Positions 11,818 to 24,806 are shown, counted from the first letter of the stretch. The stretch is 57,267 nt of DNA from Gnetum montanum (GCA_015680685.1 MNCI01020385.1:1-57267), one strand, 5' to 3'. The notes: generated by a model not told the origin, from the sequence alone. Program-made: numbers and translations.

Positions 11818-12699
11818 TGTGGTTAATAAGAAATCACTCAAAATGGCTTGAACCAGTAAAAAAGGCAATGAATACTTAATCATGACTTTACCATGGCTCA
11901 TGGTGGATGACCATGNCGAATACTTAATCATGACTTTACCATGGCTCATGGTGGATGACCATGACCTAATCATAACTGTTGCGATTACAAGTTTTTCAAA
12001 ACAAATACTAAAATCACAAGGGAAGATAAAAGGAATGACCATGATCTCACCATAACCCATGGTACAAGACCAAAACCTAATCACCACTTGTGATTAGTAT
12101 CGTTATCTTACCATGACCGATAGTTAGCTTATGGTTTTGGCACAAAACCTAAGATGAAAAGAAAATGATCTTAATTGACTTCCAAACAACTAGAGATTAA
12201 TAGAAAACACTAGGGACATAATAGAGATGATGTAAGAAATCAAATCAAATATTTAATATATGAGCAAAAATATGTCAAACAAAATAAAGGTACAATAAAT
12301 AAGGAAATAATAAAGATGACATGGGAAATATAATTAGATCTTCAATTTAGGGAAAAATATGTCATATAAAATGAAGGTACAACAAAGGTTCAAACCATAG
12401 GAAAATTGTCAAAACTCATAAAATAATATAAACTTGAAATTTAGTGAAATAACCAAGACCTAATTATATATAAAATAAGATGAATCTAGTAACATGGAAT
12501 GAATGTACAAAACCCAATCCTAACATGATTGTTGCATTAGATTCTCACAAAATCCTACATCCCAAAAAATTAATAAAACATTAAATTGCAATAATATAAA
12601 GCATGCAAATAAAAAATAAAAATCAAATAATTATAACTATTTAAAGAAAGACCCAACCCAAGCAAACATCCGTTGGCTAATCTCATCATAAAGTCCTTG
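11818..12699. other. Spacer between E1 and E2 with CATGGT-type motifs
   Basis: No gene. Contains repeated short words around ACCATGG, CTCATGGT and GACCATGA in both orientations, resembling 27040-27440 and 30440-30970. An N at 11916 splits a perfect duplication (separate entry). The right part (12100-12700) is plain AT-rich DNA and is the host of the E2 insertion. Confidence 0.55.
11870..11963. repeat. Perfect 46-bp duplication around an N
   Basis: 11870-11915 and 11918-11963 are identical, separated only by N and C. A perfect repeat with a single N between the copies, in a region where everything else is old and diverged, is best explained as overlapping contig ends joined without merging. 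Confidence 0.85.
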
Positions 12700-12704
12700 T
12701 AAGC
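12700..12704. other. E2 target-site duplication, left
   Basis: TAAGC, repeated exactly at 25842-25846. Confidence 0.85.
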
Positions 12705-13582
12705 TAATGAGTGGTGAGTAACCCTACACTCAATCATACGAATCACCTAGCATTCATGTTCAATCTAGTCAAATTCCATGGACTTATAGCCTTCTAAGTA
12801 TACTTCTCTCTAGAAAGTGAAACTAACCATTGCAATCTTTGTCTTCCCAATTACAATTGTCAAATACAAAGGTATGGTTAAGTGCAACTAAGGCATATGA
12901 TTTTTATCATTTTTTATGTTTTCTATTTTAAGTCGCCTAAGCATGAGAATAATTTATAAAATAAAATAATTAAATTACTAATTTAATCTAATAAGCTACT
13001 CCTATCTAATCCTAACATAAGTATCTATTCCCACATACTGTACACATCCTAAACATGTTTAATGCTACCAAATTACCAAACATTAAGTGTCACTAGAATT
13101 ACCAAGCATCAAGTGTATACTCGAAGTGGTCGAACTTATGTGTTTAATTAATCATTATTTAAGCTAGATTAATTTAGCTTAATTAACTATTTTATTACTT
13201 GAAGCATTAAAGGAAATTTCACAAAATAGTAAATGCTTAAGTAAATAATTAATCTATTTCAAAGTGTTGCAAGGCTTATCAAAAAGCTCATCTTGATTAC
13301 CGCACACACTACTATGCTTAGGTGCAACAGTGCTCAAATAAAGATTCATACACTCTTAACTCCTACTATGGACACTTAGAAAAATATTGTAACTTTCACA
13401 CAAGAAAACTATAAGAGCTCTACTACAACTATGACAAAGATGCCATAAACATTGCGGGTGAGCACATATTTATAGGCAAAAATAGATACTACATTGACAA
13501 GATCACATCAACGCATCAAATCATGTGTCCATGGGGCCTAGTCAATGAGACCAAGTTGATGCAACTAATTTACAATTCATCG
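12705..13582 (-). repeat. E2 3' LTR
   Basis: 878 bases, clearly diverged direct repeat of 24984-25841, sharing for example the GAGCAC-TATTTATAGGC promoter block and TTTCACAAGAAAACT-type words. The outer end is TAATGAG where the 5' copy has TGATGAG; the inner end is decayed as well. TATA box at 13466-13475. Confidence 0.9.
13466..13475 (-). promoter_or_regulatory. TATA box in E2 3' LTR
   Basis: CTATAAATAT on the - strand, at the position conserved in the other LTRs. Confidence 0.55.
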
Positions 13583-13590
13583 TACCCCCA
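13583..13590 (-). other. E2 polypurine tract
   Basis: TGGGGGTA on the - strand directly before the 3' LTR, the same as in E3. Confidence 0.65.
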
Positions 13591-13686
13591 CAATTGAACG
13601 AAAACTCATCTCTCAAGTTCTTTACAAATTTGAGAAGGTATGGAATTATTAACTAATGATAGAAATATGACAAACACAAAGAAACA

Positions 13687-16675
13687 CTAAGTGCTCGAGT
13701 GTACAAATATACAATCATTACAATTTTTTTTTTTGGCGTTCAAGACTACAAAATTTAACACTAGAATAAAATTGACAAACACAATTCCTTTGATAACACA
13801 AAGATGATGAAGAAGATTAAACAGTCCCAAGCAACGGAGGCTCCTGATCTTCCAAAGAACTTTCTCTTGCTTTAGGCACACGCAGTGGATGAGGCTGTTG
13901 TGGTTTTCCTGGTACAACTGTAACTTCTAGTAAAATATGGAAAGCATCCAACAATGCTTTCATCTTCTCCTCCTTACTCCTAGAATCTTACATGGTCCAC
14001 ACAGCTTCACCAATGTGGGCCAGAATAGGCACATCCCAAGGATAGAGCATTGTTGAAAATAGCTCCTTAACATTGATAAACTAGGCAGCAAATTTTTGTG
14101 TTCAATGTCAAACATCCTAATTGCATTTGGTAGTTCTTGGCAATCATTCATTGTTCTAGCTAGGTTCTTAGCAGTTGATCTTTGATCAGTCAATCTTGCC
14201 ATGAGAACTTCGAGTTTAGCATTTGCAGTCTCAAGCTTTTTCTTGGTCTCCTTGTGATGCTTAAACATTACCTCATAACATAAGTAAATAACTAGTTTCT
14301 CTTACTCTAACTATGACCGTCCGATAGTAAGCATTGCCAGGTTTGCATATCAAATATTGGCAAGCTCCATGTATTCCATCATCTCTTCAATTTACAACTC
14401 CTTCATGTGAATCTTTGCTTTATTATAGGCATCTATCCCATCAATAATATGTTGTCACATCTCTTTTCCTTGCTAGAGTTGCTGGAGGGCCTCATTAACT
14501 TTTTTCTTAGTCATCTAGATGTGTTTTTCATTAATTTCTTTCTATAGGCCAACCTAATCTCTATACTGGTTCTTAACTCTCTTAAATTTCAGAGCCTCAT
14601 TCTTCCAAGTGGCAATCTTAATCACATATTTTTCGAGTAAGCCATGGACTTCCTCCATAGAGAGTTTTCTATTTTTGGCTACCAATCTCCTCAATTCAAT
14701 GTTTACACTGGTTGGTTACTCTTGTTGTTGATGGATGAATTCCTACATCTGCTCTTTCTACACATCAACACTTCATAGGTGACAATTCTATGCAGTCAAC
14801 ATCTCATTGTCTAGGTGCATTTGGATCAAATCCTTCTAAACTAAATATGTCTTGTCCTTAACCATGAACTAATTCAAGGTAACCATCACCATCCCCACCT
14901 CAACCTATTTTAGTTTGTCATGAAGCTGTTGAAAAGCTTCATCTCTTATCAGTACAAGGTTGAGAAGTGCAAGTTCAACAAGGCAAGCTCTTAATTCAAA
15001 AACCTCTGCAACCAAGCATTGATTTTTTGCTTAAGCCATTTCAAGTTGTCCTTCCAAAATAATGCATTTTCCCTTTGCTTCAAGTAGCTCCGACTAGGTT
15101 GCAGTGATGTTATCTAAAAAATAAAAGATATCCAAAATTGGTTGTCTAGTTCCCATCAGTTGATCTAGTAACCCCTCATGCTAGGCTACACTTAATCTAC
15201 TACTAACAGTTCTCACAGACATATGCACATCTTTGAGTGAAGAAATGTCTAGTACATATGCCATAGGAGCATTTAGTGATTCAATGATTCAATCAGCAAC
15301 CACTTCCACTGTTGTCTCCTACACTTGGTGTGGCATCACCAAGGTAGTTGCCCCCTTGTCCTCCTCCAAGCACACTAAAAATGTAGCAACATTTTTAGAG
15401 GATTTTAGGAATTTCTATAGTTGTGAGAGAGATACCATCACCTCTCGAGAACTAGGATTTGACCTCATGGACAATTGCATTTTTTGGACTGATAATATTG
15501 GCCCACCTCCCTTCATCTAACTGATTGTTTGAGCCACTTTATTCAGTTGACTCATTGTAGGATGATACATAGTTGGATCCTCACCACTTATTCTTGCTTG
15601 CTGCTCCTGCTCATGCAAGAGAAACTCTCAGATTTTTCATAAGTTCTCAATGACAATGTAGGCCTCTAGCATTGTTTCCTAAGTGGGTGGTGGAGGTGGC
15701 GATTGCTGCTCCTCTTCTTTGAACATGACAATGGTCTTTCCTTTTATCATTTCATACTAGGAGGTAATGGAAGTATGCCTAATTATGTTATTTTTCATAG
15801 CAGACTATCCCTGCCCTTTTATAGAGTTTTCTAATAAGGCATGGAAAGGGCATGGTTTTATTTTCATGTTCATTTTCCTTGAAGTACTTTTCTATATCTA
15901 GATAGATTATCTTTGGAAGGTTTATAAACAATTTTCCACTTAAAGCTACATATGCATAGATGGAAAAAGTAGTCACCTTGTCGAGCCTCGCTATCAGATT
16001 AAGGCAATAAGCCAATATCTTGAAGTACATGTGCACCTCCAATGTGAGTGCACCAAACTCCTTGTGGTTAACCCCATAACACCATTGGGTCAACTTCGTT
16101 TTTGCCTCTAGGTATGCTTGCATGAAGCTCTCTGCTAGATGGATCCCAGAATTAGGCCAATGAAGAGCCTACACAATAGCTTCCATCAAGTAGGATACCT
16201 GAATGTCCTTGATTCATACTATGGCTCCTACCTTTATACTATTATGAAAGAGATATGTCTCTCCCATGTATCACTCCCCATTGGAAGTAATGATTGGCCA
16301 CATAGGAGAGTTTTGCAATTGCATCTTAACTTTAGGTAGAGCATGTTCTAAGAATGGCCAAAAGTTCAATTCTTGGAGAACTAATCGTTGGACATCACAA
16401 GGCTTGATCATATTAAGGTAGGCCTATGTCAATGTGAGCTCAAGTCATGGTATAGGCCCTAGTGCCTCTCCTTGATGAGATTGTTTAGTTATAGCCTCTT
16501 CTTTAAGAATCTATTAAACAAATTCCACTTTAGGATCCTCTCGAAGAGGTCCCATTGCATGAGTTTCTACTACCTACTCCTAGGCTTGTTTTTACTACTT
16601 CCTTCTAGCTCTAGGTCATTTGTCCCTTTGTTGGGATGGTCCTCCTTCCTATGGCCATTTTAGTCTTGGTGCCAT
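13687..16675 (-). pseudogene. E2 post-pol ORF: Athila third-ORF-like domain plus coiled coil
   Basis: Proposed start at 16675, because the first residues (MAPR...GGPSQ) match the start of the E3 counterpart at 35179 (MASK...EGGPSQ). The N-terminal part (about 16123-15788) contains YAYVALSGKLFINLPKIIY and then MPFPCLIRKLYKRAGI, which resembles the domain annotated in plants as putative plant transposon protein, found in Athila-type third ORFs. The remaining two thirds reads as a long Lys/Glu/Leu-rich coiled coil (clear at 14268-13960: KKKLETANAKLEVLMARL). The C-terminus keeps PWDVPILAHIGE...KEEKMKALLD, matching E3. About 995 codons before decay; many stops and frameshifts now. No transmembrane segment or signal peptide is convincing, so calling it an envelope would be unsupported. 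Confidence 0.72.
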
Positions 16676-18779
16676 CTATAATCACAACATGACCAAGGGT
16701 TAGCCTTTAATGTGTAACTTGAAATAATTGGAATACCTTATCTCTTTGAAAAAGTTACATCTAGCTAAGTTGTGATCATGGTCAATTTGATCATTTTAAT
16801 TATTATTTTATTATTATTTTAATATTAATAAGTAATTTTAGGTTTATCAGAGTCTCTTAGAAAGGTTAAATAATCAAAAATTGATGGTTTAATGTTATTC
16901 TACTCATTAACCCTTTGGAGGAGTTAAAAAAATTTTGAGAAATTTTCATCATGAACCTTAAGATTTATGGTCGCCAACACTAAGAGCTTTCCTTCGGTAG
17001 CTAAAGGATCAAAGAATAGAATAATTTGGAAAAACGATGTGAAAGTTACAGGCTCTAGAAGGTTTTTGACTTTAAAAAATTATAAAAAGTCCCCTCCCAT
17101 TTTTAAGAAAATAACAAAAATACCTAAGTGTTGGGTGGTATTTATAGAATTTTTGTATTGCATCAATAGGGCCTAGTCAACAAGGCCTTGTCAACGTGGC
17201 TATTGACCACTATTGACTTTGTCAAAAGTAATAAAAAAACAAGGAGTTTTTGTGTGAAATGAAGGTCAAATGGAAGCCCAAAAAGCCATGAACATGATGA
17301 AAACATTAGAAGAGGATTTTGAAGTTCAGAAAATTTAGAAATGCTTAGAATGAGATTTTATAAAGAAAAATGCCTTAAGGAGCACAGAGTTGGATGCACG
17401 ATGGAGTGCATGAAAGATTTGATTGCAGCAACATCTAAGGGTAAAAAACATAACTAACCAAATCATGAGATATGCCCATACTAGCACATGCCCTTTTTTC
17501 CTTTGCATAACCTTAACTAAGGAGTCCATGGGTCCCATAGTTAATTAATGGTTATGAAAAGTTAAGGACCAATCCTAGAGAATCTATCTAAGAATTTCAA
17601 CACATCAAACTGAGACATTGGGTGAAAACATGGACAACCAATAGTGAGGTAAGTTATGGAAGCATTAATCGATGATAGAAAGAGTAAAATGAAGTTCCCA
17701 ATCCTAGTCATATGAAGTCCCTTTTGGAATTCATGATTAAATGACCTGATAAAGTCCATCCTTAGTCTAGACCAAAACCAACCATGTTTAGTGACTTCAC
17801 ATTACCACTTTAACACCAATTCATCTCCTTGAGACACAAGAATGCTCCCACAAATCAAACATCATTCCTTTTAGAAAAGAAAAGAGAAGCATGAAGCGAG
17901 AAAGGGCCTTCGTTAGAGGGGACCTTCAAACATGGGTAACATGTTTGTTTAGTCCCATAACTAGTGCTTGTAGCTTGTTTATTGTGTCTAAGGGATGTTT
18001 TTTAAATTTCCATCATTTGTTTTATTTTATATATATGAAAAGACTTATTCAATTTCCTATTATTGGTCAACATGGAACATTAAGAGATCCATGAAAAACA
18101 CACTTGCACTCAAGATGATAGAAGCTATAGAAAATTTTGAATCCCTTTGAAGTCACACCCTTTTCAAACCTTTAAATCCTTCCCAAGTCTAGAAACTACC
18201 AAGGTCACAAGTTCGTTAAGGTTTTACTAATGAAAAGGAACCTCATTTTCCAAATCAAAGAAAACCATAGAGTTTGTGGATGGGTGGATGATGTGGACTC
18301 ATTACTTGTTCCATGAAAAGAAACTTTGTCTGAGTTATTAGTCATCAAAATTCAAAAATAGAAACCAAACATTAGCAATCAAAAACATTAAGTACAAATC
18401 ACCATTAGCAACTAACTACAACACCACTGTGTCCTATTGACAATAAGGTACTTTATTAGCAAAAATCATGAGAAAATCACACCAAGATAGAATAAAATAT
18501 ACAAGAAATTGTAAGATATTCAAGAAAGAAAAAATATTCTAAAGATATTGTAAAACAAAAATTGAAAAAATTAACAAACTAAAAACAAAAGGGTGTAAGA
18601 TAAAGAAGTTGTAAAACAAAAAGTTGAAAAATAACAAAGTGTAAAATAAAAATGTGAAAAATAAAAACATGAAAAAATAAGGAGCCACTATAATGGTTAG
18701 CATGGATGGCCATATCCCCAAAAACTAAGTTGTAAGGAGGAGATCCGAAAAATTAAGTATGGTTGTCCATCCGATGAGG
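16676..18779 (-). other. E2 spacer between post-pol ORF and pol
   Basis: Non-coding, about 2.1 kb. Contains CATGGGTAACATG at 17931-17943, conserved in E1 and E3, and an A-rich stretch at about 18470-18680 built of variants of TGTAAAACAAAAA and GTGAAAAATAA. A comparable A-rich stretch lies at the same place in E3. Could have held splice or export signals for expression of the post-pol ORF; not shown. Confidence 0.55.
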
Positions 18780-21700
18780 TGTTTCTTGCGCTGGCTTACT
18801 TAGGCTTGTGAAAAAGTTTTATTTGTTGTATGTTGGCTAGTTGCTTTTTGTTTGGGCTCTCAAGCTTGTAGATTAACATGGCCCCATAAGGAAAGGTTTT
18901 GTAGATAATATATGGCCCCTCACACAATGTTTGTAACTTTATCTTTTGAGGTACATGTGTGGGGTTCTAGTAGAGGACCTTATCTCCAAGTTGAAATTTT
19001 ACTTTCTGTATTCTAAGGTCATTGTGCTTTTTGTTGAATGCTTTGTCATTTCATTCAAGGATAGGGCTACCAAAAAATTTTCATTTAACACATTCAGGTT
19101 GATTAATCTTTCTTTTTATGCTAGGCTAAGGTCAAGGTCCAAGTCACAAGCTATTGAAATTGTACGGAGCTTGGATTGGATAGGTAGAGTTGGTAATTTT
19201 CCATGCACCAACTCATAAGGAGAGCAACCTATAGAAATTTTTTATGTTAAGTAATATGCCCAAAATACATCATTTAGTTTTATGCTCTAGTCTCTCCTAT
19301 ATTTGCTAATAGTTCTTGTTAGAATCTTCGTGATCTCCCTATTAGTAACTTCTACTTGACCATTGGCTTAGGTGTGGTAGGGTGTTATTAGTTTATGTTC
19401 AACCCCCAAGCGATCCATAAGCTTACAAAAGCTAGTACCTATGAAGTGGGGTTCATTATCAAAAATTAATTCACATGGAATTCCAAACCTATTTACAACA
19501 TTTTATTATACAAACCATGTAGCAGTAGATAATGTACAGTAGATGATGGCTACTACTTCTACTCATTTTGTGTTGTAATCAAAGATGAAAATTATGTACA
19601 TCTTTTCATTTGACATGGGTGTGATGGGACCCATGAAATTGATGCCCCAGATGTTGAAGGGTTCAAGTGATTAAATTCATTGTTGAGATCCTTCCATTTG
19701 AGCAATTATCCCAAAATCTCATTGACAGCATTCATAAGAACAAACAAATTAGTGGGTGTCCCTAAAGATGATCGGCCAATAATAATACCTTGCCATTAGG
19801 CTCTTAATGGTCATGCATTTCCTAGCATAGTGGTACCCATAAAGACCCTCATGAGCATCTTGGAGAATGTGCAATTGATCAGTATTAGGTACACACCAAC
19901 AAAATAGGCCATTGATGCACACCTTGTAAAGGTGTTTGTTGATTTCCATAAAGCATTTGGCCTAATGAAGAAACTATTTTTTCTTCTTATAGTCCAGATC
20001 TTATGGCACCTCTTGAGGAAGAAGATAAGTGAGGATGCCATCATACCATTTTGGTTCATTAAGCTGTTGATCATTTATTACACCTATAAAGAGGAGTTCA
20101 CCAAAAAATTGATCAGAGAGCAAGCTCTCCTCCTATTTGCTATCCCATAGTAACCAAGACAAGTCATATACAACAACATTCTCAATGTTCTTTCGATCCA
20201 CCATTATAAGATCAAACTCCTACAAAACAAACAACCACTATATGATATGACGGCTCACTGTGGGCTTGTTCATGAGGGAGTGAATGGCAATAGACTCAAT
20301 GTGCATAAACACTTTGAAATCAAGCACATGGTACCTAAACTTCTCCAAAGCATACACCACTGACATTTGTTCTTTCTTCATTGTGGTGTAATTCAGCTGT
20401 GCACCCACAATGCTTTGACTTGCACAGTGGATGTAAGATGGACGTTTCTATTCGTCCAACTGCATAAGCATGGCTTCCAAGGCATAATTTGATGCATCTA
20501 TCATTATATGAAATAGTTTAGACCAATCAAGTGGTTGTAGAATTAGAGTCTCTATGAGTTTCTACATGAGCTCTGGAATGCATTTTTCCATTTCTTGGTC
20601 CAAATGAATGAAGCATCTTTCTTTGTAAGCATGACTAATAGTTTTGTGATCCTAGAGATATTTTCTATAAAACATCGATAGTAGCTAGTGTGTCTAAGAA
20701 ATGACCAAACATCTTTAACAATTTATGGTTGGCCAGTTATTCCTTGGATGACCCTTATCTTTTTAGGGTCCACCTTAGTCCCTACCTAAGAAATTTTGTG
20801 CCCTAGTATAATGCCCTCTTGGATCATCCAATGGCTCTTTTATCAATTAAGCTCAAGACTCATCTCCATACACCTTTTAAGCACTTTCTCAAGCCAATCC
20901 AAAGCTTGCTCAAATGTGGCACCATAGGTGGAGAAGTCATCCATGAAGACTTCCATCCCACTACAAATCTATTTCTCAAAAATGCTCAAGACCAAGCATG
21001 GGAATGTTGCAAGAGCATTACATAGACCAAAAGGCATCTTTTGATATGCAAAAGTCCCACAAGGACTCATGAATGTTGTTTTTTCTTGAACCTCTAGCAC
21101 GGTCTAGAATTGGTTATAGCCACTATCACCATCTAGAAAGTTGTAATAGCAATGCCCAGATATAGTTTCCAACACTTGATCCACAAATGATAATGAAAAG
21201 TAATCTTTGAATGTTTCCATATTCAACATTTAGAAGTTGATGCAGAGCCATCACATGTCACCTTTCTTTAGCAAAATCACAAGTGGTTTAACCCACTCAC
21301 TATCCACAATGGGATAGATAAACCCCACTTTGAGGAGTTGTTTGATTTTCTCTTTGATGATCTGCTTCAATTTGGGGTTCAACCACCACTATAGCTATCT
21401 CTTTGGCTTCATGGTTGGATCAATGTAGATCCAATGGTGGCATGTCCTAGGATCAATCCCTATGAGTTTAGGATAGGATCAAGCAAAGGTTGTTGACCAT
21501 TTGTTAACCACCCTCAATAGCATCCATTTCTATTTAGGAGAAGGATTAGCATTGATGATTACCAGCTTGCCATTTTTCAAAAATGCATACTTCATGCCAA
21601 TAGGTAGAGTTTTTAACTCTAAGGGATCTTTTTTAAAATTTTAAGGAATTTCTAACTTCCCCAATAGGTATCATTATTGACATCATCAACAAGTTGGTGA

Positions 21701-22400
21701 TGAAGTTGCTCTAGTTCATCCATGCCTTTAACATAGACATATGTCAAGCTCTCAGTAGGTTCCATGCAAAGTGTGTTGCTTCCAAGATCATCTCTGAACC
21801 ACTAGGTGCCCTTCTATTTTGTGGCTACTACATACAGGAACCTTTAAATATCTACCTCATTTGCACACTACCTACATGCAAAAATGGATGCTATTTTCAA
21901 AGACCAAAGTTTCTACATGTAGTTACACCCTCTATCACTGTAATTTATGCATGGAACTTGTTTCTTCTTAATCTTTTTAAATGAATTTTCCTTAGAAATT
22001 TTTAGGAAAAGATCTTGGATGCCTATTTTTGCATCAATAGTACTTAGCCATGCCCTTCCCATAGTGATTGGAAAATCCCCCTTGTAGTTCAAAACTTTGA
22101 TTACTAGAAAATCAGTAGGATAAAACTACCCACAAATAATGGTCATGATATCTTCTACCAAGCCCAATGGAATAGTCATGGAATGGTCTACCAATTCTAA
22201 TTTCATATTGCTCTTCTTAAGAGGTGATAGGTTCCAGCTAGTATACACCTCATGAGAAATCAAATTAACACCAGAACCTAAATCTAGGAGAGCTTTGCAT
22301 GGTTCATTCCCAGCAATCTGCAAATAGATAAGTGGACTTCCAAGATCAATTAATTTCCTAGGAAGGTTGCCAGCCTGAATCTAGTCAGATATGACATGAG
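18780..22400 (-). pseudogene. pol: E2 pol (protease, RT, RNase H, integrase), decayed
   Basis: Protease at about 22323-21950 with KALLDLGSGVNLISHEVY, the best kept active site of the three elements. RT at about 21480-20800, with FMDD at 20936-20947. RNase H at about 20600-20180. Integrase starts with the HHCC-like region at 19949-19749 (DAHEGLYGYHYARK, YYYWPIIFRDTH). The second catalytic Asp is kept (IFDNEPHF), as is a Glu in EVTNREI. Its C-terminal barrel is readable to about 18790 (KLQTLCEGPYIIYKTFPYGA, then LANIQQIKLFHKPK). No chromodomain is seen, as usual for Athila. Frameshifts and stops occur throughout. Confidence 0.88.
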
Positions 22401-24806
22401 TTAACATAAAAGTGTAGATCTTGGAAGTTATTTGGTTTGAAGGGCTCTCAATTTGATGACTTGCACATGATGAAGTAGGAGTAGGGTGACTAACCGCATA
22501 AGTTTGTGAGAGCTTAGGAGGGCTATTGGGTCAGAAGAATGGTCATTTATGAGATGTAGGTTCCAAACCCTTTGGTTGATTAACTAGTTGTAGATTAATG
22601 GCCCTTATAGTATTACATTGTTGCGATTGGACTAGAAACTCATCCTACATGGATGGAGCAAATGGTAGCTATGTTGAGGATGGAGGAATAGGTGCATATA
22701 CATGAGGAAGGTATGGATGGAATATGGAATTCCCTCTAGTGAGGCTGGAAAGGAGAAACATGACTGGAAGCGTCATGTGACGACAGGGGTTGCTGAACAT
22801 AGTACCCATACGAATCTGGCTACCTATAAGGGTAGTGTTGCCATGGTGGTGGCATCCCACATGACTATGGTTGCTGCCATTACTAATATTGCTCATATGG
22901 TTGTACTGGAGTTCCACATGGATAATAAAGTTATTACTGGTGGAACTACATGGGATTGCCTTGAGGATAAGGCAATCTTCTGGGTGTTTGCCTTTTTAAT
23001 AATCACTGATTCAGAGCATACACCCTAGATTCTTGTAAGTGTGACATAATAGGGCAACATCCCTTAGGATGTTCACAATGGCAAATGTCACACCCACCAT
23101 CATTATCCAATTCAATCTCCATAACTTCTTCTACTGTAGTAACTTTGCCCTTACCTCTTTGGTAGGCATGTTTAGCTTCTTTTCGCCTCCTGTGGTCATG
23201 ATCACTACTTTGCTCTCTTGATTCTTCTACAATTTTTAAAGTAGTTTAGAATTTTTCATCCAATAAATCCCACATATTATCTACCTTGGCTGAAATTTCA
23301 GGCATAGATTTTTGGATCAACAAGGTCTTCCGTTGCACCACCACCTCAAGAGGTGACTCCTCCTCACTGTCACAAAAGCAGACCTCCTTCTTTCTAATGA
23401 AAGGGTCTCTATTATATTCTTCTTCACTTTCTTGTTTTCTCAACTCTCCTTCCTCTTTTGCTACTTGCTCTATCAGCCTTTCTATTTTATGGGCTCTTAA
23501 TTCTAATAGTCTTCCTTGGGCATAGACCCAAAGGTTCTCTATGTTTCCAAGTGAAGCCCATCTATGATATGACAAATTTGTGCGTAACCATGGCCAAGGC
23601 ATCAGTGAAATAATGACTTATATCTACAAATGGTGGCATCCAAGGGCTCATGTATTCCTTGTTTCCAGCCTTGGATTTTCCTTCGTAGGTTTGACATTGT
23701 AGAGTATGTCTAATACTTATCATTAAACAGTTCTAGCATTGTACTCCATTGACGGATTGATTTTGGTTTCAAAGACCGATACCAACTTTCCACTTCCTTG
23801 ATCAATATTCTAGGGAATAGGTTATGCTTTTTCTAATCATTTTCAAGATTTTATAAGGCATAGGCATCATGAAAGGCTTGTAAATGTATTTGAGGATCTA
23901 ATTTATATCCCCCCTCAAATCTGAGGATATTGTTCATGTCTAGCCTCTTGATTTAACTATCTTTCACATGCCTGGTAGGAATTCTAATAGCCTCTGTGAT
24001 GTTGAGCATATTTTAAGTCACCAGCAGAGGTTCATTGTCATGATCTCAATGACTCCTATTATGTCCTCTACCATCCCTTCATTCATGACGGTCTCTATGA
24101 TTATTCCGTTGTCTGTAGTTTTGCTCAGATTCAAAGGAAGAAGTTGAACTAGATGAAGAGGACAAAGAGGGAGGAGGGCTACCATCACCATGACATCTGT
24201 CACTTCCCCTTTGTTTGTCATGGTCATAATCCTTAGAGTGATTATCATTATGCTTATCTGAGTTCCTGCTTTGGCTCCCTCTCTTAGAACTCCCACAACT
24301 ATGGGGCACACTATTACAAGAATCCAGATTGTTGATAACTAATTTAGGATTTGGGTTCAGCTCCCCTTCATTGGAGTTAAGAGGTGTAGAGTCTACATGT
24401 TGAGAACCCTCAGAAAGAGGTTTGTTATTATTCTTTTGATCTAGCAAGAATAATGGATTAGTGAATTATTTTTCCTTCATGTATTTGCAGCTCTTTTCCT
24501 ATTGCTAATCTCATTTGCATTGTGTCTCAATGGGATGATAGTCCTAGAATTCATGATCTTCCACAACATACTCTCCGTGAAGCTACTCAATATCCAACCT
24601 TGTAAAGGATAGGAGAAACAACTTGGGAACAAATTAATCAAGTGGCAATACAACATTCCCCTTCATGTCTTACCATCACATTTGTTCATCCTGATGGAGG
24701 ACACAAGTAAAATTGGGTACAAACTCATCAAAATGAGTGTACACCACTCTACATTCTTATCGTACTATTGCCTTAGAATCAACATGCCTATGATAAGAAG
24801 AAGACA
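22400..24806 (-). pseudogene. gag: E2 gag, decayed
   Basis: ATG at 24806 (MSSSYHRHVDSK) is the start, supported by the aligned, mutated start in E1. It soon meets a stop. A Ser/Arg/His/Asp-rich segment (24447-24079: HNDNHSKDYDHDKQRG) is followed by the capsid-like part (about 23990-23550), a Glu/Lys-rich helix (23520-23250: RLIEQVAKEEGELRK) and the compact Cys/His motif at 23041-23092. The order is the same as in E1 and E3. Confidence 0.75.
23041..23092 (-). other. E2 compact Cys/His motif
   Basis: CDICHCEHPKGCCPIMSH; the most complete copy, with C-x2-C-x3-H-x3-C and extra Cys and His. Candidate nucleic-acid-binding knuckle of Gag. Confidence 0.65.

Noticed and set aside
13687-16675. Calling the post-pol ORF a true envelope gene
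   Set aside because: No convincing signal peptide, cleavage site or membrane anchor is visible; only position argues for it.
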